A stretch of DNA of 51,280 nucleotides from Candidatus Avirikenella pullistercoris. Lineage in GTDB: Bacteria > Bacteroidota > Bacteroidia > Bacteroidales > Rikenellaceae. Position 1 is the first letter of the stretch; each line of letters opens with the position of its first letter. The notes below the pieces were generated by a model. The model had not been told where the DNA came from. It saw nothing but the letters and a program-made list of their open reading frames with translations, and did not search any database. The position numbers were made by a program, and so were the translations under genes. This document shows positions 9,092 to 17,450 of the stretch, piece by piece. The stretch spans positions 1-51,280 of the forward strand of contig DVIX01000020.1 in NCBI GenBank assembly GCA_018710935.1, in the 5' to 3' direction.

Positions 9092-9936
9092 CGGTCCGTT
9101 TTCGGATTGTCATTTTTATGTGTTCGGGATGTTGTTGTGTGGATAATATCCATATACTCTTTATAAAGGTGCGGATTGGTTGCGACGATTTCTTTCCCGA
9201 AAATGAAATTATTTCCACCTTTATAGTCGGAAACTCGTCCTCCTGCACGTTCTACGATAAGGGAAGCCGCTGCCACATCCCACGGCGATAGGTTGAATTG
9301 GGAAAAAGCATCGAACCGTCCGGCTCCCACATATACTAAGTCGGCGGCGGCAGAACCGATACGCCTTGCTCCGTGGGTATATTTCAGAAAATAGTTCATT
9401 TGGTTATTGAATTCGTCCAGTCTTTTGGTACTGTTGTAAGAGAATCCGGTAGCGATTAGGGAATCTTTCAGAACATCGGTTTCCGATACCCGTATGATTT
9501 TGCCGTTCATATAGGCTTTGGAATCTTTCCATGCGTAAAAACACTCTTTTTGCGTTACTTCATAAACGACTCCCACTACGATTTGATCGTTTTCTGCCAA
9601 TGCAATACATACGCAATAGGGCGGAAGGGAGTGGGTAAAATTGGTCGTTCCGTCCAAAGGGTCTATAATCCAGCAATAAGGGGATTCTGCATTTTGTTTG
9701 ATGTCGGAGGAAGAACCTTCCTCGGTCAGGAAACGGGCGCCTTTGATAAGGGGGCGCAGCTGTCCCACGATAATTTTTTCAGCTCCCCGATCTACATAGG
9801 ACACAAGGTCGTGTTCTCCTTTTTTTTCTATTTTGTCAGGAGTGAAATTTTTTCTCTCCTTGCGGATGAATTCTCCCGCCTCTTTGGCTATTCTGCGGAC
9901 TTGAGTACATATGTTTTTATAATCCGGTTCCTGCAT
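9088..9936 (-). CDS. Inositol monophosphatase family protein (SuhB-like)
   Basis: A Mg2+-dependent phosphatase of the IMPase/FIG superfamily, 282 residues from the ATG at 9936. Metal-binding residues are clear: EE at 72-73, DPLDGTTNF at 92-100, and WD at 219-220 in SPWDVAAASLIVERAGG. Substrate may be inositol-1-phosphate, PAP or another sugar phosphate; sequence does not decide. The open frame continues 57 codons upstream into nfo with no family resemblance, so that extension is rejected. It starts 7 bp after nfo and overlaps the acyltransferase start by 4 bp. Confidence 0.9.
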   Translation of the reverse strand: MQEPDYKNICTQVRRIAKEAGEFIRKERKNFTPDKIEKKGEHDLVSYVDRGAEKIIVGQLRPLIKGARFLTEEGSSSDIKQNAESPYCWIIDPLDGTTNFTHSLPPYCVCIALAENDQIVVGVVYEVTQKECFYAWKDSKAYMNGKIIRVSETDVLKDSLIATGFSYNSTKRLDEFNNQMNYFLKYTHGARRIGSAAADLVYVGAGRFDAFSQFNLSPWDVAAASLIVERAGGRVSDYKGGNNFIFGKEIVATNPHLYKEYMDIIHTTTSRTHKNDNPKTDR

Positions 9937-9943
9937 GGTTTGT

Positions 9944-10786
9944 TTATTTTGCAAAACTGTATAATAGGGCGATTTCTTCCGGCCATATTTCTTCGTTCGG
10001 TGTCTCCAGGCAAAGAGGGAGGTCGTTGAAACGGGAATCTCGAGCAATGTATTCGAATACGGTAGTGCCCAAAGTCCCTTTACCGATGCTTTCATGCCTA
10101 TCCACATGGCTGCCGAGCGGTTTCATCGAATCGTTCAAGTGCATTCCTTTCAGAAAAGGAAATCCGATGATTTTATCGAATTTTTGGAACGTATCGTCGC
10201 AGGCCGTTTCGGTAGAGAGATCGTAACCGGCCGAATAAGCATGGCAGGTATCTATGCAGATGCCTACGCGCGATTTATCTTCTACATAATCTATGATATA
10301 ACGCAGTTGTTCGAATGAATACCCGAGATTGCTTCCCTGTCCTGCGGTATTTTCGATGACGGCGGTTACCTGCCGGGTCGCATCGAGGGCTATATTGATC
10401 GATTCGGCAATCCGTTTCAGGCATTCTTCGTCCGGAATTTGTTTCAGTGTGCTGCCCGGATGAAAATTAAGACGGTCTAATCCTAATAATTCGCATCTTT
10501 TCATCTCGTCGATAAAGGCATCTCTCGATTTTTCGAGCCCCTCTTTTTCCGGGTGTCCGAGGTTTATCAGATAGCTGTCGTGGGGAAGGATATGTTTTGC
10601 TTCGTAACCGTATTTTTCACAGTTTGCCTTAAATGCGTCTATGGATGCTGCATTTAAAGGGGCTGCTTTCCATTGCCGTTGGTTCTTGGTAAACAAAGCG
10701 AAGGCTTTGGCTCCGATAGCGGCTGCATTGATAGGGGCGTTCTCTACGCCTCCGGAAATAGATACATGAGCTCCGAAATATTTCAT
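9944..10786 (-). CDS. nfo: Endonuclease IV (AP endonuclease)
   Basis: A base-excision-repair enzyme that cuts DNA 5' of abasic sites. The 280-residue TIM barrel starts with [12 protein letters not shown] and has the zinc-site blocks [54 protein letters not shown] and CLETPN, all intact. It is the first gene of a three-gene minus-strand unit with the IMPase-like and acyltransferase genes. No -7 consensus was found just upstream. Confidence 0.97.
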   Translation of the reverse strand: MKYFGAHVSISGGVENAPINAAAIGAKAFALFTKNQRQWKAAPLNAASIDAFKANCEKYGYEAKHILPHDSYLINLGHPEKEGLEKSRDAFIDEMKRCELLGLDRLNFHPGSTLKQIPDEECLKRIAESINIALDATRQVTAVIENTAGQGSNLGYSFEQLRYIIDYVEDKSRVGICIDTCHAYSAGYDLSTETACDDTFQKFDKIIGFPFLKGMHLNDSMKPLGSHVDRHESIGKGTLGTTVFEYIARDSRFNDLPLCLETPNEEIWPEEIALLYSFAK

Positions 10787-10860
10787 AAAGTTTATGAATA
10801 GTATATTTTAAACAATAGATAAGGTACGGATATATACCTCGATAATTATCGCAAGGTACT

Positions 10861-10913
10861 AAAAAATCTGATTCTTTCCCGTTCCTTTATAAAGAAACGG
10901 GAAAGAATCAGAT
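10861..10913 (-). terminator. Strong minus-strand hairpin upstream of nfo
   Basis: Perfect 18-bp arms at 10866-10883 and 10896-10913 (ATCTGATTCTTTCCCGTT and its complement) enclose a 12-nt loop. On the minus strand the stem is followed by a T run (plus-strand A6 at 10861-10866). That is a terminator for transcription toward nfo, yet no gene is recognised on the minus strand just upstream. A 62-codon plus-strand frame at 10912-11100 looks spurious. Apart from this hairpin and those at 11206-11257, the gap 10787-11518 holds nothing recognised. Confidence 0.7.
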
Positions 10914-11205
10914 GTATTGTTACGGGGTTGCCGGAATGCAGAATATGAATCGTATTGGGCAAAGGAAAATTTTGTTTTATAAATATTGTGTGGAAAGAGC
11001 ATTTGTTTCGGGAAATCGTTATTGTTATATCGTTTTTGGATGTGTATTTTGTAGTGTTGCCGGTGATAACGCTGTCTTTTACTTTTCCGCTTGTCTGTAA
11101 GTCGAAATTCGGAGAATAGTTTTGTTCTATATGACGTACCAGGGGATATTTTTATACGATTTTTTTTTGATTGTAATGTTATTGCTGGAGCGGAAACAGA
11201 ATAAA

Positions 11206-11309
11206 AAAAAGAGGGAGTCTCACGACTGCCTCTTTTTCCCGGGACTTATTGAGTCCCAAACTACTAACCCAAACTTAAATAAATGAAGAAACCTTGTTTT
11301 GTTTTATAA
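11206..11309. ncRNA. Tandem hairpins: small RNA or orphan leader
   Basis: Two stable hairpins lie side by side. The first (11206-11237) pairs AAAAAGAGG-AGTC with GACT-CCTCTTTTT around a TCAC loop and has long A and T runs on both sides. The second (11241-11257) pairs GGGACT with AGTCCC. Read on the minus strand, an exact -7 box TAAGTTTG (11270-11277) would start an RNA of about 60-70 nt ending in the T8 run, which suits a small RNA. Read on the plus strand, the hairpins precede a conserved-looking leader and an 8-codon frame (11283-11309, MKKPCFVL) as in an attenuator whose gene is missing. I cannot choose between these. Confidence 0.4.
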
Positions 11310-11518
11310 AGAACGTGTGTTATGGAACTGTTATATTTTATAAGTTGTTCCGTTAATTATATTACAATGTTTATGCCAATATTGAATAAAATGATTATAT
11401 TTTATAATTTTTATTATTGAATTTTTTATATGGTTCTTCATCGAAAAATTTAATTCAATATTTGTGCCAAAATCGGTTTTCTTTTAATTTATTCCCGGTA
11501 TTTTTTGGAGAAATTGAT

Positions 11519-11548
11519 TTTGCCGTTTTCAAAAAAAAAGTATCTTTG
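11519..11548 (+). promoter_or_regulatory. Promoter of the aminotransferase gene
   Basis: TTTG (11519-11522), an 18-bp spacer, then TATCTTTG (11541-11548) match the Bacteroidota -33/-7 promoter. The start of transcription would fall about 20 bp before the ATG at 11577. This rules out the upstream TTG start at 11505. Confidence 0.75.
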
Positions 11549-11576
11549 TTTATGCTTTTATTTTGAAAGAGGAACT

Positions 11577-12776
11577 ATGCCTGAATTATCGAACAAATCG
11601 CGTATTATGCCGGCTTCTCCGATTCGGAAATTAATTCCTTATGCTGAAGCTGCGAAAGAAAGAGGTATTAAAGTATATCATTTGAATATAGGACAGCCGG
11701 ATATTAAAACTCCGGAAGTGGCTTTGGATGCGATTCATAATCTGGAAGACCGGGTGTTGGCTTATTCCCATTCGGCGGGTATCGAATCTTTGCGAAAAGG
11801 TTTAGCTGCTTATTATCGGAATTTGGGAATCGACATCGGGTATGAGGATATTATCATTACGACAGGAGGTTCGGAAGCGATTGTTTTTGCGATGATGGCC
11901 TGTTTGAACGAAGGAGAGGAAATATTGGTCCCGGAACCGTTTTATGCCAATTATAACGGATTTGCGATAGAAGCCGGAGTCGTTATTAAGCCGGTACATT
12001 CCACCATCGAGAATGATTTCGCAATGCCGGCCATGTCGGTTATCGAGAAAAATATAACCGAAAGGACCAAAGCGGTTTTGTTGTGTAATCCCAATAATCC
12101 CACAGGATATTTGTACAGTAAGGAAGAGCTTTACCAGTTGAGGGATATTGTTAAGAAACATGATTTGTTTCTTTTGTGCGACGAAGTATACAGGGAATTT
12201 TGTTATGATGGGGAAAAACATTATTCTTCTCTTATGCTCGAAGGAATCGGGCAGAATGTGGTGATGATAGATTCTCTTTCCAAACGTTATAGCATGTGTG
12301 GGGTGCGTCTCGGGGCATTGGTTTCCCGCAACCGGGCGGTGATTGATATGGCATTGCGTTTGGGGCAGGCGCGCCTTTGTGCTCCGTATGTAGCGCAGGT
12401 AGCCGGTGAAGCGGCATTGAATACGCCTCAGAGCTATTTCGATGAGGTGTATGACGAATATTTGTCCCGGAGGAATTTTTTGGTGGATGCGTTGAATAAA
12501 ATAGAGGGGGTCTATTGTCCGCGCCCGAAAGGAGCCTTTTATTCGGTAGTGAAATTACCGGTGGACGATGCCGATAAGTTCGCCCAATGGATGTTGGAAC
12601 ATTTTTCATATGAAGGGCAGACGGTAATGGTAGCGCCTGCATCGGGATTTTATGCTACGGAAGGGTTGGGGAAAAATGAGGTACGTGTCGCTTATGTACT
12701 GAATAAAACGGATCTGGCTGCGGCGGTGAAATGCCTGGAAGAAGGATTGAAGGCCTATAACGCTAAAAAATTATAA
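11577..12776 (+). CDS. Pyridoxal-phosphate-dependent aminotransferase, class I/II
   Basis: A fold-type I aminotransferase of 399 residues (from ATG 11577), related to aspartate/aromatic aminotransferases. Visible are the PLP lysine in SLSKRYSMCG (K236), the NPNNPTG motif at 171-177, CDEVY at 201-205, and the arginine of GVRLG (R244). The amino donor and acceptor cannot be told. GAGGA precedes the ATG by about 5 nt and the promoter lies at 11519-11548. The frame is open further upstream to a TTG, but that part overlaps the promoter. Its 3' end overlaps the convergent comB-like gene by 6 bp. Confidence 0.93.
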   Translation: MPELSNKSRIMPASPIRKLIPYAEAAKERGIKVYHLNIGQPDIKTPEVALDAIHNLEDRVLAYSHSAGIESLRKGLAAYYRNLGIDIGYEDIIITTGGSEAIVFAMMACLNEGEEILVPEPFYANYNGFAIEAGVVIKPVHSTIENDFAMPAMSVIEKNITERTKAVLLCNPNNPTGYLYSKEELYQLRDIVKKHDLFLLCDEVYREFCYDGEKHYSSLMLEGIGQNVVMIDSLSKRYSMCGVRLGALVSRNRAVIDMALRLGQARLCAPYVAQVAGEAALNTPQSYFDEVYDEYLSRRNFLVDALNKIEGVYCPRPKGAFYSVVKLPVDDADKFAQWMLEHFSYEGQTVMVAPASGFYATEGLGKNEVRVAYVLNKTDLAAAVKCLEEGLKAYNAKKL

Positions 12777-13496
12777 TACGATGTTGAACTGTTTGTCTGC
12801 GTAAGGAACGATATCGGTAATATTGCGTTGCAAACAATAAGTAACGTCCTTGTCTAACCCGAGTTTTAGAATATTGTTATAATGTCGGCTATTTGCCAAT
12901 CCTTTTCTGAAATCGTCTTTATAAAGCAGGTAAATATCCCGAAGGCTCCAGGCAATATCGGATAGGGTAATTGTTCTACAGTTGCGCAACAGGTAGTCGG
13001 TCATCATTCCGGCACATAAAGCATCTTCGAGCGTATAGTTGTTTTCACGGCCTGAACATACCAATAGGATATCGTTTCCGTCTTGTGAAATTTTTTCACA
13101 TACGGCATCTGCATTGAGTAGGGCTGCAATATAGATGTTGCGGGCATGGCGTGAGTTGTTGACGGCACGTGTCCCATTAGTGGTTGTCATGACGATAGTT
13201 CGCCCTTTTATGTCTTTGCCGGTGTAAGCGAGAGGCGAGTTGTCCTTGTCGAATCCTTTTATCAATACGGCATTCCGTTCTCCGCCCAACAATACTTGTT
13301 CTCCTTTTTCTGTAAAAATTTTTTTCTGGCAGAGGGCTTCTTCTACGGTAGTGACGGGAATAATCCGTTTGGCTCCGTATTTTAAAGCGGTTATCATTAC
13401 GGAAGTAGCGCGGAATACGTCGATAACGGCAACGTTCCGGTGCATCGTTTTTTCGGGAGAGGCTTCCGAGGCGGTTATGGCTATATCAATATTCAT
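12771..13496 (-). CDS. 2-phosphosulfolactate phosphatase family protein (ComB-like)
   Basis: A 241-residue protein of the ComB family, Mg2+-dependent acid phosphatases first described for 2-phosphosulfolactate in coenzyme M synthesis. Family blocks are AVIDVFRATSVM, LLGGERNAV, TTTNGTRAV and CSGRENNYTLEDALCAG. The organism does not make coenzyme M as far as known, so the substrate here is open: sulfolactate or sulfonate metabolism, or another 2-phospho-acid. It overlaps the upstream OTC gene by 11 bp and so belongs to the dapB-lepB-OTC transcription unit. Confidence 0.85.
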   Translation of the reverse strand: MNIDIAITASEASPEKTMHRNVAVIDVFRATSVMITALKYGAKRIIPVTTVEEALCQKKIFTEKGEQVLLGGERNAVLIKGFDKDNSPLAYTGKDIKGRTIVMTTTNGTRAVNNSRHARNIYIAALLNADAVCEKISQDGNDILLVCSGRENNYTLEDALCAGMMTDYLLRNCRTITLSDIAWSLRDIYLLYKDDFRKGLANSRHYNNILKLGLDKDVTYCLQRNITDIVPYADKQFNIVL

Positions 13497-14490
13497 TTCT
13501 TAAAGTTGCTACCATTACAGCTTTTATCGTGTGCATGCGGTTTTCTGCCTGATCGAAAACGATAGACGCATCGCTTTCGAATACTTCGTCCGTGACTTCC
13601 ATTTCCCGAATGCCGAATTTATGGTAAATAGCCATCCCTGCTTTAGTGTCCGTATTATGAAAAGCAGGGAGGCAATGCATGAATTTACAGTGGCTGTTTC
13701 CGGTCGCTTCCATTATTTTGCGGGTTACCCGGTAAGGTTCCAACAATCGGATCCGTTCGTCCCATCGGGTCTCGTCTTCTCCCATAGAGAGCCAGACATC
13801 GGTGTACAGGTAGTCGCATCCTTTTACCGCTTCGGCAATGTTATCGGTGACAGTCAGTCTCCCTCTGCCTGTATCTGTAATTTTGCAGGCGGCTTCCATG
13901 ACTTCTTCGATTGGCCGGTATGTCGTCGGCGCAGCGATCCGAAAATCCATGCCCATTGTCAGGCATCCGAGCATCAATGAATTGGTAACGTTATTACGAG
14001 CGTTGCCGATATAACATACTTTGATTTGTTCGAGGGGTTTCCTGCTATGTTCTTTCATGGTCAGCAAGTCGGCGAGGGTTTGGGTCGGATGGGCATTGTC
14101 CGTCAATCCGTTCCATACGGGGACTCCCGAATATTCGGATAAAATTTCTACGGTCTTTTCCGAAAAGCCGCGGTATTCGATACCGTCGTACATTCGACCC
14201 AATACACGTGCGGTATCTTTCATCGACTCTTTTTTGCCCATAGGTGAAGATGCCGGCGAAATATAGGTAGTAGTCGCACCTTGGTCCGACGAGGCTACCT
14301 CGAATGCACTGCGTGTACGGGTAGAATCTTTTTCAAATAGAAGGATAATATGTTTATCTTTCAGGAATTGTTTTTCTCTCCTCTCTTTTTTAGCCTGCTT
14401 CAACTCAGCTGCTAATTCCAGCAGATAATTTATTTCTTCGTAAGAAAAATCGCTTATTTTGATAAAACTTCGTTTCCGTAAGCTTTCCAT
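13486..14490 (-). CDS. argF: Ornithine carbamoyltransferase
   Basis: Makes citrulline from ornithine and carbamoyl phosphate, or runs in reverse in arginine breakdown. Motifs are the carbamoyl-phosphate site STRTR (56-60), the ornithine loop SMGED in WLSMGEDE, and HCLPAFH near the C-terminus. The SMG loop and HCLP argue for a true ornithine enzyme, not the acetyl- or succinylornithine enzyme reported in some Bacteroidetes. Length 334 is the long ArcB/E. coli ArgF-like form, so a catabolic role is possible; no arcA or arcC is nearby. It lies 15 bp after lepB and overlaps comB. Confidence 0.93.
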   Translation of the reverse strand: MESLRKRSFIKISDFSYEEINYLLELAAELKQAKKERREKQFLKDKHIILLFEKDSTRTRSAFEVASSDQGATTTYISPASSPMGKKESMKDTARVLGRMYDGIEYRGFSEKTVEILSEYSGVPVWNGLTDNAHPTQTLADLLTMKEHSRKPLEQIKVCYIGNARNNVTNSLMLGCLTMGMDFRIAAPTTYRPIEEVMEAACKITDTGRGRLTVTDNIAEAVKGCDYLYTDVWLSMGEDETRWDERIRLLEPYRVTRKIMEATGNSHCKFMHCLPAFHNTDTKAGMAIYHKFGIREMEVTDEVFESDASIVFDQAENRMHTIKAVMVATLRNEY

Positions 14491-14505
14491 TATCTGTTTC
14501 CTCGT

Positions 14506-15855
14506 TTAATTGATTCCTCTGAACATACGTCCGAAACGGATATTGGCAGGGAATTTTTTGTGTTTATCGACCGAGAACCATACGAAAGAGGCTTTACCTA
14601 CGATATGGTCTTCCGGAACGAATCCCCAGAAACGGGAATCCAAAGAATTATGCCTGTTGTCCCCCATCATGAAAAAGTAATCCATGTTGAAAGTATATTC
14701 GGTGGCTTTTACTCCGTTGATATAAATATCGTTGCCTCGTATTTCCAGTTCATTGCCTTCATAATTTCGGATAATCCGTTCGTATAACGGCAAGGTTTCT
14801 TGGGTCAGGGTTACGGTAGCGCCTTTTCGGGGAATCCATAGCGGTCCGAAATTATCTACCGACCATGCGTAATTGGCCGTATCATGCGGGAATATATCGA
14901 TGTCCGGTTCATTGAAAATAACTCTTTCTACAGATGTTACATTCGGCAGTTTCTTTATCTTTTCTCTGTTTTCGTCTGTTAGATAAACCTGGTAAGTGTT
15001 ATAGTTCGGATAATAGGAAATATCTTCCGGAGCAATTTCCAGCTCTTTTATCGTATTTACGGGAATAGTCGTTCCGTTGGTCGTTACGGAATAAAGATAT
15101 TGCCGTTTCTCCCGTTCCGGTTCTTCGATACCGTTTACATACAGAGTACCTCTTTTTACCTGTATCGTGTCACCGGGCATACCTATCAGCCGTTTTATGT
15201 AATTGTCGCGTTTATCTACCGGATGAAAAATAATTTCCGATTGTTTGAGAATATTTTCCCGGCCGTATTGCCGTATTAATTGGTAGTAGTTGTTTTGGGG
15301 AGCGGCTAAAGCTACGGTATCGCCTTCCGGATAGTTGAATACTACCACGTCGAACCGTTTTATTTTACCCGTTCCTTTTAACCGTTTATAAGGGAGTTCT
15401 ATCCAGTCTAAGTACGATTTTTGTTTCGGATTCAGTGGGTTTACGTTATGTACGAACGGGAAAGAGAGCGGGGTATTGGGTAATTTGGGCCCATAACTTA
15501 CTTTACTGACCCCCAAATAATCGCCGATTAATAGCGTTTTCTCCATAGAAGAGGTCGGAATGACATACATCTCTACGAAATAAGTCCGTATCAGCATGGC
15601 TACTACTACGGCGAAAACGATTGCTTCTACCCATCCGGCGATGCTTTTGTAGGTTTTGCTTTTTTGCTTGTGTTCGAGGTGTTTGTTCCAGAAAAGTCTC
15701 TGGTAATATTTGGAGATATAGAGGTCGTAAATGACTACAAGTCCGATGATGGACCACCATATCTGCGACCACACGACGAACCATAACAGGTACAGGAACG
15801 ATACGACCGAAAATTTAACCCATTTATTTTGCCAGATTGCTTTTATCTTACCCAT
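14506..15855 (-). CDS. lepB: Signal peptidase I
   Basis: Cleaves signal peptides at the outer face of the inner membrane. The 449-residue protein has N-terminal membrane helices (about 14-45 and 75-92), the catalytic serine in PTSSMEKTL (S103), the catalytic lysine in YIKRLIGMPGD (K221), and the C-terminal block GDNRHNSLDSRFWG. It is longer than proteobacterial LepB because of an insertion between the lysine and GDN blocks (about 240-385), a usual feature in Bacteroidales. It lies 4 bp downstream of dapB. Confidence 0.95.
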   Translation of the reverse strand: MGKIKAIWQNKWVKFSVVSFLYLLWFVVWSQIWWSIIGLVVIYDLYISKYYQRLFWNKHLEHKQKSKTYKSIAGWVEAIVFAVVVAMLIRTYFVEMYVIPTSSMEKTLLIGDYLGVSKVSYGPKLPNTPLSFPFVHNVNPLNPKQKSYLDWIELPYKRLKGTGKIKRFDVVVFNYPEGDTVALAAPQNNYYQLIRQYGRENILKQSEIIFHPVDKRDNYIKRLIGMPGDTIQVKRGTLYVNGIEEPEREKRQYLYSVTTNGTTIPVNTIKELEIAPEDISYYPNYNTYQVYLTDENREKIKKLPNVTSVERVIFNEPDIDIFPHDTANYAWSVDNFGPLWIPRKGATVTLTQETLPLYERIIRNYEGNELEIRGNDIYINGVKATEYTFNMDYFFMMGDNRHNSLDSRFWGFVPEDHIVGKASFVWFSVDKHKKFPANIRFGRMFRGIN

Positions 15856-15859
15856 TGTG

Positions 15860-16579
15860 TTATTGCAGTTTCATTAAATCGTCCATGGTAAAGATGCCTT
15901 TTTTCCCGTTTAGGAATTCGGCAGCCAATACGGCGCCCAATGCGAATCCTTTACGACCTTTGGCAAGATGTTCTATCTGTATCATATCGGCTTCCGATTC
16001 CCAGGTAACGGTATGTGTTCCCGGAACGATGCTGCGCCTGATCCCCAATACTTCCAACTCATTCGCTTCCGTTGTGGTGGTGTTTACCCATTTGTTTTTA
16101 CGGTCGATACCTTTCAGGATACCTTCGGCAAGGGTAATGGCCGTTCCGCTGGGAGAATCTTTTTTAGTAGTGTGGTGTACTTCTTCTACCGTAACGTCGT
16201 ATTCTTTGTAAGCATTCATCATTCGGGCCAGCATTTCATTGATTTTGAAGAAAATATTTACCCCGATACTGTAATTGGAAGCGTAAAAGAAAGCTCCGTT
16301 TTTCTCCTTGCAGAATGCGACCGCCTGGTCGTATTTATCGAGCCATGCCGTTGTGCCGCAAACTACCGGTGTGCCGAGTTCGAGGCATTTGATAATGTTG
16401 TTGTAAGCGGTATGGGGAGTAGAGAATTCAATGGCTACGTCTATCGATGAAAATTTGTCCTGATTGAAATCTTCCGGATTATTGACGTCTATGATAACGG
16501 GAACGGAGTGTCCTCTCTGCAACAGAATCTGTTCGATCTCTTTTCCCATTTTCCCGTATCCGATTAATGCGATATTCAT
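15860..16579 (-). CDS. dapB: 4-hydroxy-tetrahydrodipicolinate reductase
   Basis: Catalyses the NAD(P)H-dependent step of lysine and diaminopimelate synthesis. The 239-residue protein has the nucleotide motif LIGYGKMGKEIE at the N-terminus, CGTTAW, the catalytic block EVHHTTKKDSPSGTA, and the closing LGAVLAAEFL. It is slightly shorter than the E. coli enzyme, as usual in Bacteroidetes. It leads the minus-strand unit dapB-lepB-OTC-comB. A -7 box (TACCTTTG) lies at 16657-16664. Confidence 0.96.
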   Translation of the reverse strand: MNIALIGYGKMGKEIEQILLQRGHSVPVIIDVNNPEDFNQDKFSSIDVAIEFSTPHTAYNNIIKCLELGTPVVCGTTAWLDKYDQAVAFCKEKNGAFFYASNYSIGVNIFFKINEMLARMMNAYKEYDVTVEEVHHTTKKDSPSGTAITLAEGILKGIDRKNKWVNTTTTEANELEVLGIRRSIVPGTHTVTWESEADMIQIEHLAKGRKGFALGAVLAAEFLNGKKGIFTMDDLMKLQ

Positions 16580-16648
16580 ATATGGTGTAATTTAGGTAAA
16601 TAAAACGGGAAGGGAATACTTCTCCGTTTTTCTTTTATCAGATATTGT

Positions 16649-16664
16649 TATCTTTGCAAAGGTA
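16649..16664. promoter_or_regulatory. Back-to-back -7 boxes for truA and dapB
   Basis: TATCTTTG (16649-16656, plus strand) abuts CAAAGGTA (16657-16664), which reads TACCTTTG on the minus strand. Both match TAnnTTTG exactly. Together they form a near-perfect 16-bp dyad serving truA on one side (ATG at 16680) and dapB on the other (ATG at 16579). Clear -33 boxes are not seen. Confidence 0.6.
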
Positions 16665-16679
16665 ATAAAATAAGTGGTG

Positions 16680-17447
16680 ATGGCAAGGTATTTTTTGGAG
16701 CTTTCTTATAACGGGACCCGTTATAATGGCTGGCAGATACAACCTGATGCGCCTACTGTTCAGGAGGAGTTGCAAAAGGCTTTGTCGGTGTTGTTGTCGG
16801 AACCGATCGAGGTGGTGGGAGCAGGGCGTACCGATACCGGGGTACATGCCCGTTATTATGTCGCTCATTTCGATACGGGACGGTGCAGTAAGGTAGAACA
16901 GACCGATTTTGTTTATCACCTGAATTGTATTTTATCGAAAGATATCGCAGTAAGCGGTGTCCGTCGGGTGGCCGATGATGCGCATGCCCGTTTCGATGCT
17001 TTTGAACGGGAATATAAATATTATATTTCATTAAAGAAGAATCCTTTTTGCCGCGAGACGGCGGCGGCTTTTTACCTGCCTTTGGATATTGCTCGGATGA
17101 ATGAGGCGGCGGCATTATTGCTGAAACAGGACGATTTTACGAGTTTTGCCAAACTGCATTCCGATACGAAAACCAATCGTTGCAAAGTGGTGTATGCCAA
17201 GTGGGAAAAGGAAGGGGAGTTTTTGGTTTTTACCATTCGGGCAGACCGTTTCTTGCGGAATATGGTGAGGGCGATAGTAGGCTCTTTGATCGACGTAGGA
17301 AAAGGGAAAGCGACAGTGGCAGGTTTTGAAAAGATTATTTTTTTGAAAGACCGTTCGGCTGCAGGGATGTCTGCTCCTGCTGAAGGGCTTTTTTTAACGG
17401 ATGTGAAATATCCGGGTTCTGTGGAATATATGGAAAAACAGATATAA
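16680..17447 (+). CDS. truA: tRNA pseudouridine(38-40) synthase
   Basis: Converts uridines 38-40 in the tRNA anticodon arm to pseudouridine. The 255-residue protein has the catalytic aspartate in GAGRTDTGVHA (D52), the N-terminal block YNGTRYNGWQIQP, and RFLRNMVRAIVGSL in the C-terminal half. Two in-frame GTG codons precede the ATG at 16680; the ATG fits the leader from the -7 box best. It is followed after 3 bp by the FAH-family gene. Confidence 0.95.
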   Translation: MARYFLELSYNGTRYNGWQIQPDAPTVQEELQKALSVLLSEPIEVVGAGRTDTGVHARYYVAHFDTGRCSKVEQTDFVYHLNCILSKDIAVSGVRRVADDAHARFDAFEREYKYYISLKKNPFCRETAAAFYLPLDIARMNEAAALLLKQDDFTSFAKLHSDTKTNRCKVVYAKWEKEGEFLVFTIRADRFLRNMVRAIVGSLIDVGKGKATVAGFEKIIFLKDRSAAGMSAPAEGLFLTDVKYPGSVEYMEKQI

Positions 17448-17450
17448 ACG

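Noticed and set aside
9937-10107. N-terminal extension of the IMPase-like gene
   Set aside because: The 57 extra codons overlap nfo and have no resemblance to the family. The ATG at 9936 gives a normal length.
10912-11100. A 62-codon plus-strand frame
   Set aside because: Rich in Cys, Phe and Tyr, no ribosome-binding site, starts within a hairpin, no recognised motif.
11505-11576. N-terminal extension of the aminotransferase
   Set aside because: It overlaps a good -33/-7 promoter, so it would not be transcribed. GAGGA before the ATG at 11577 supports the shorter form.
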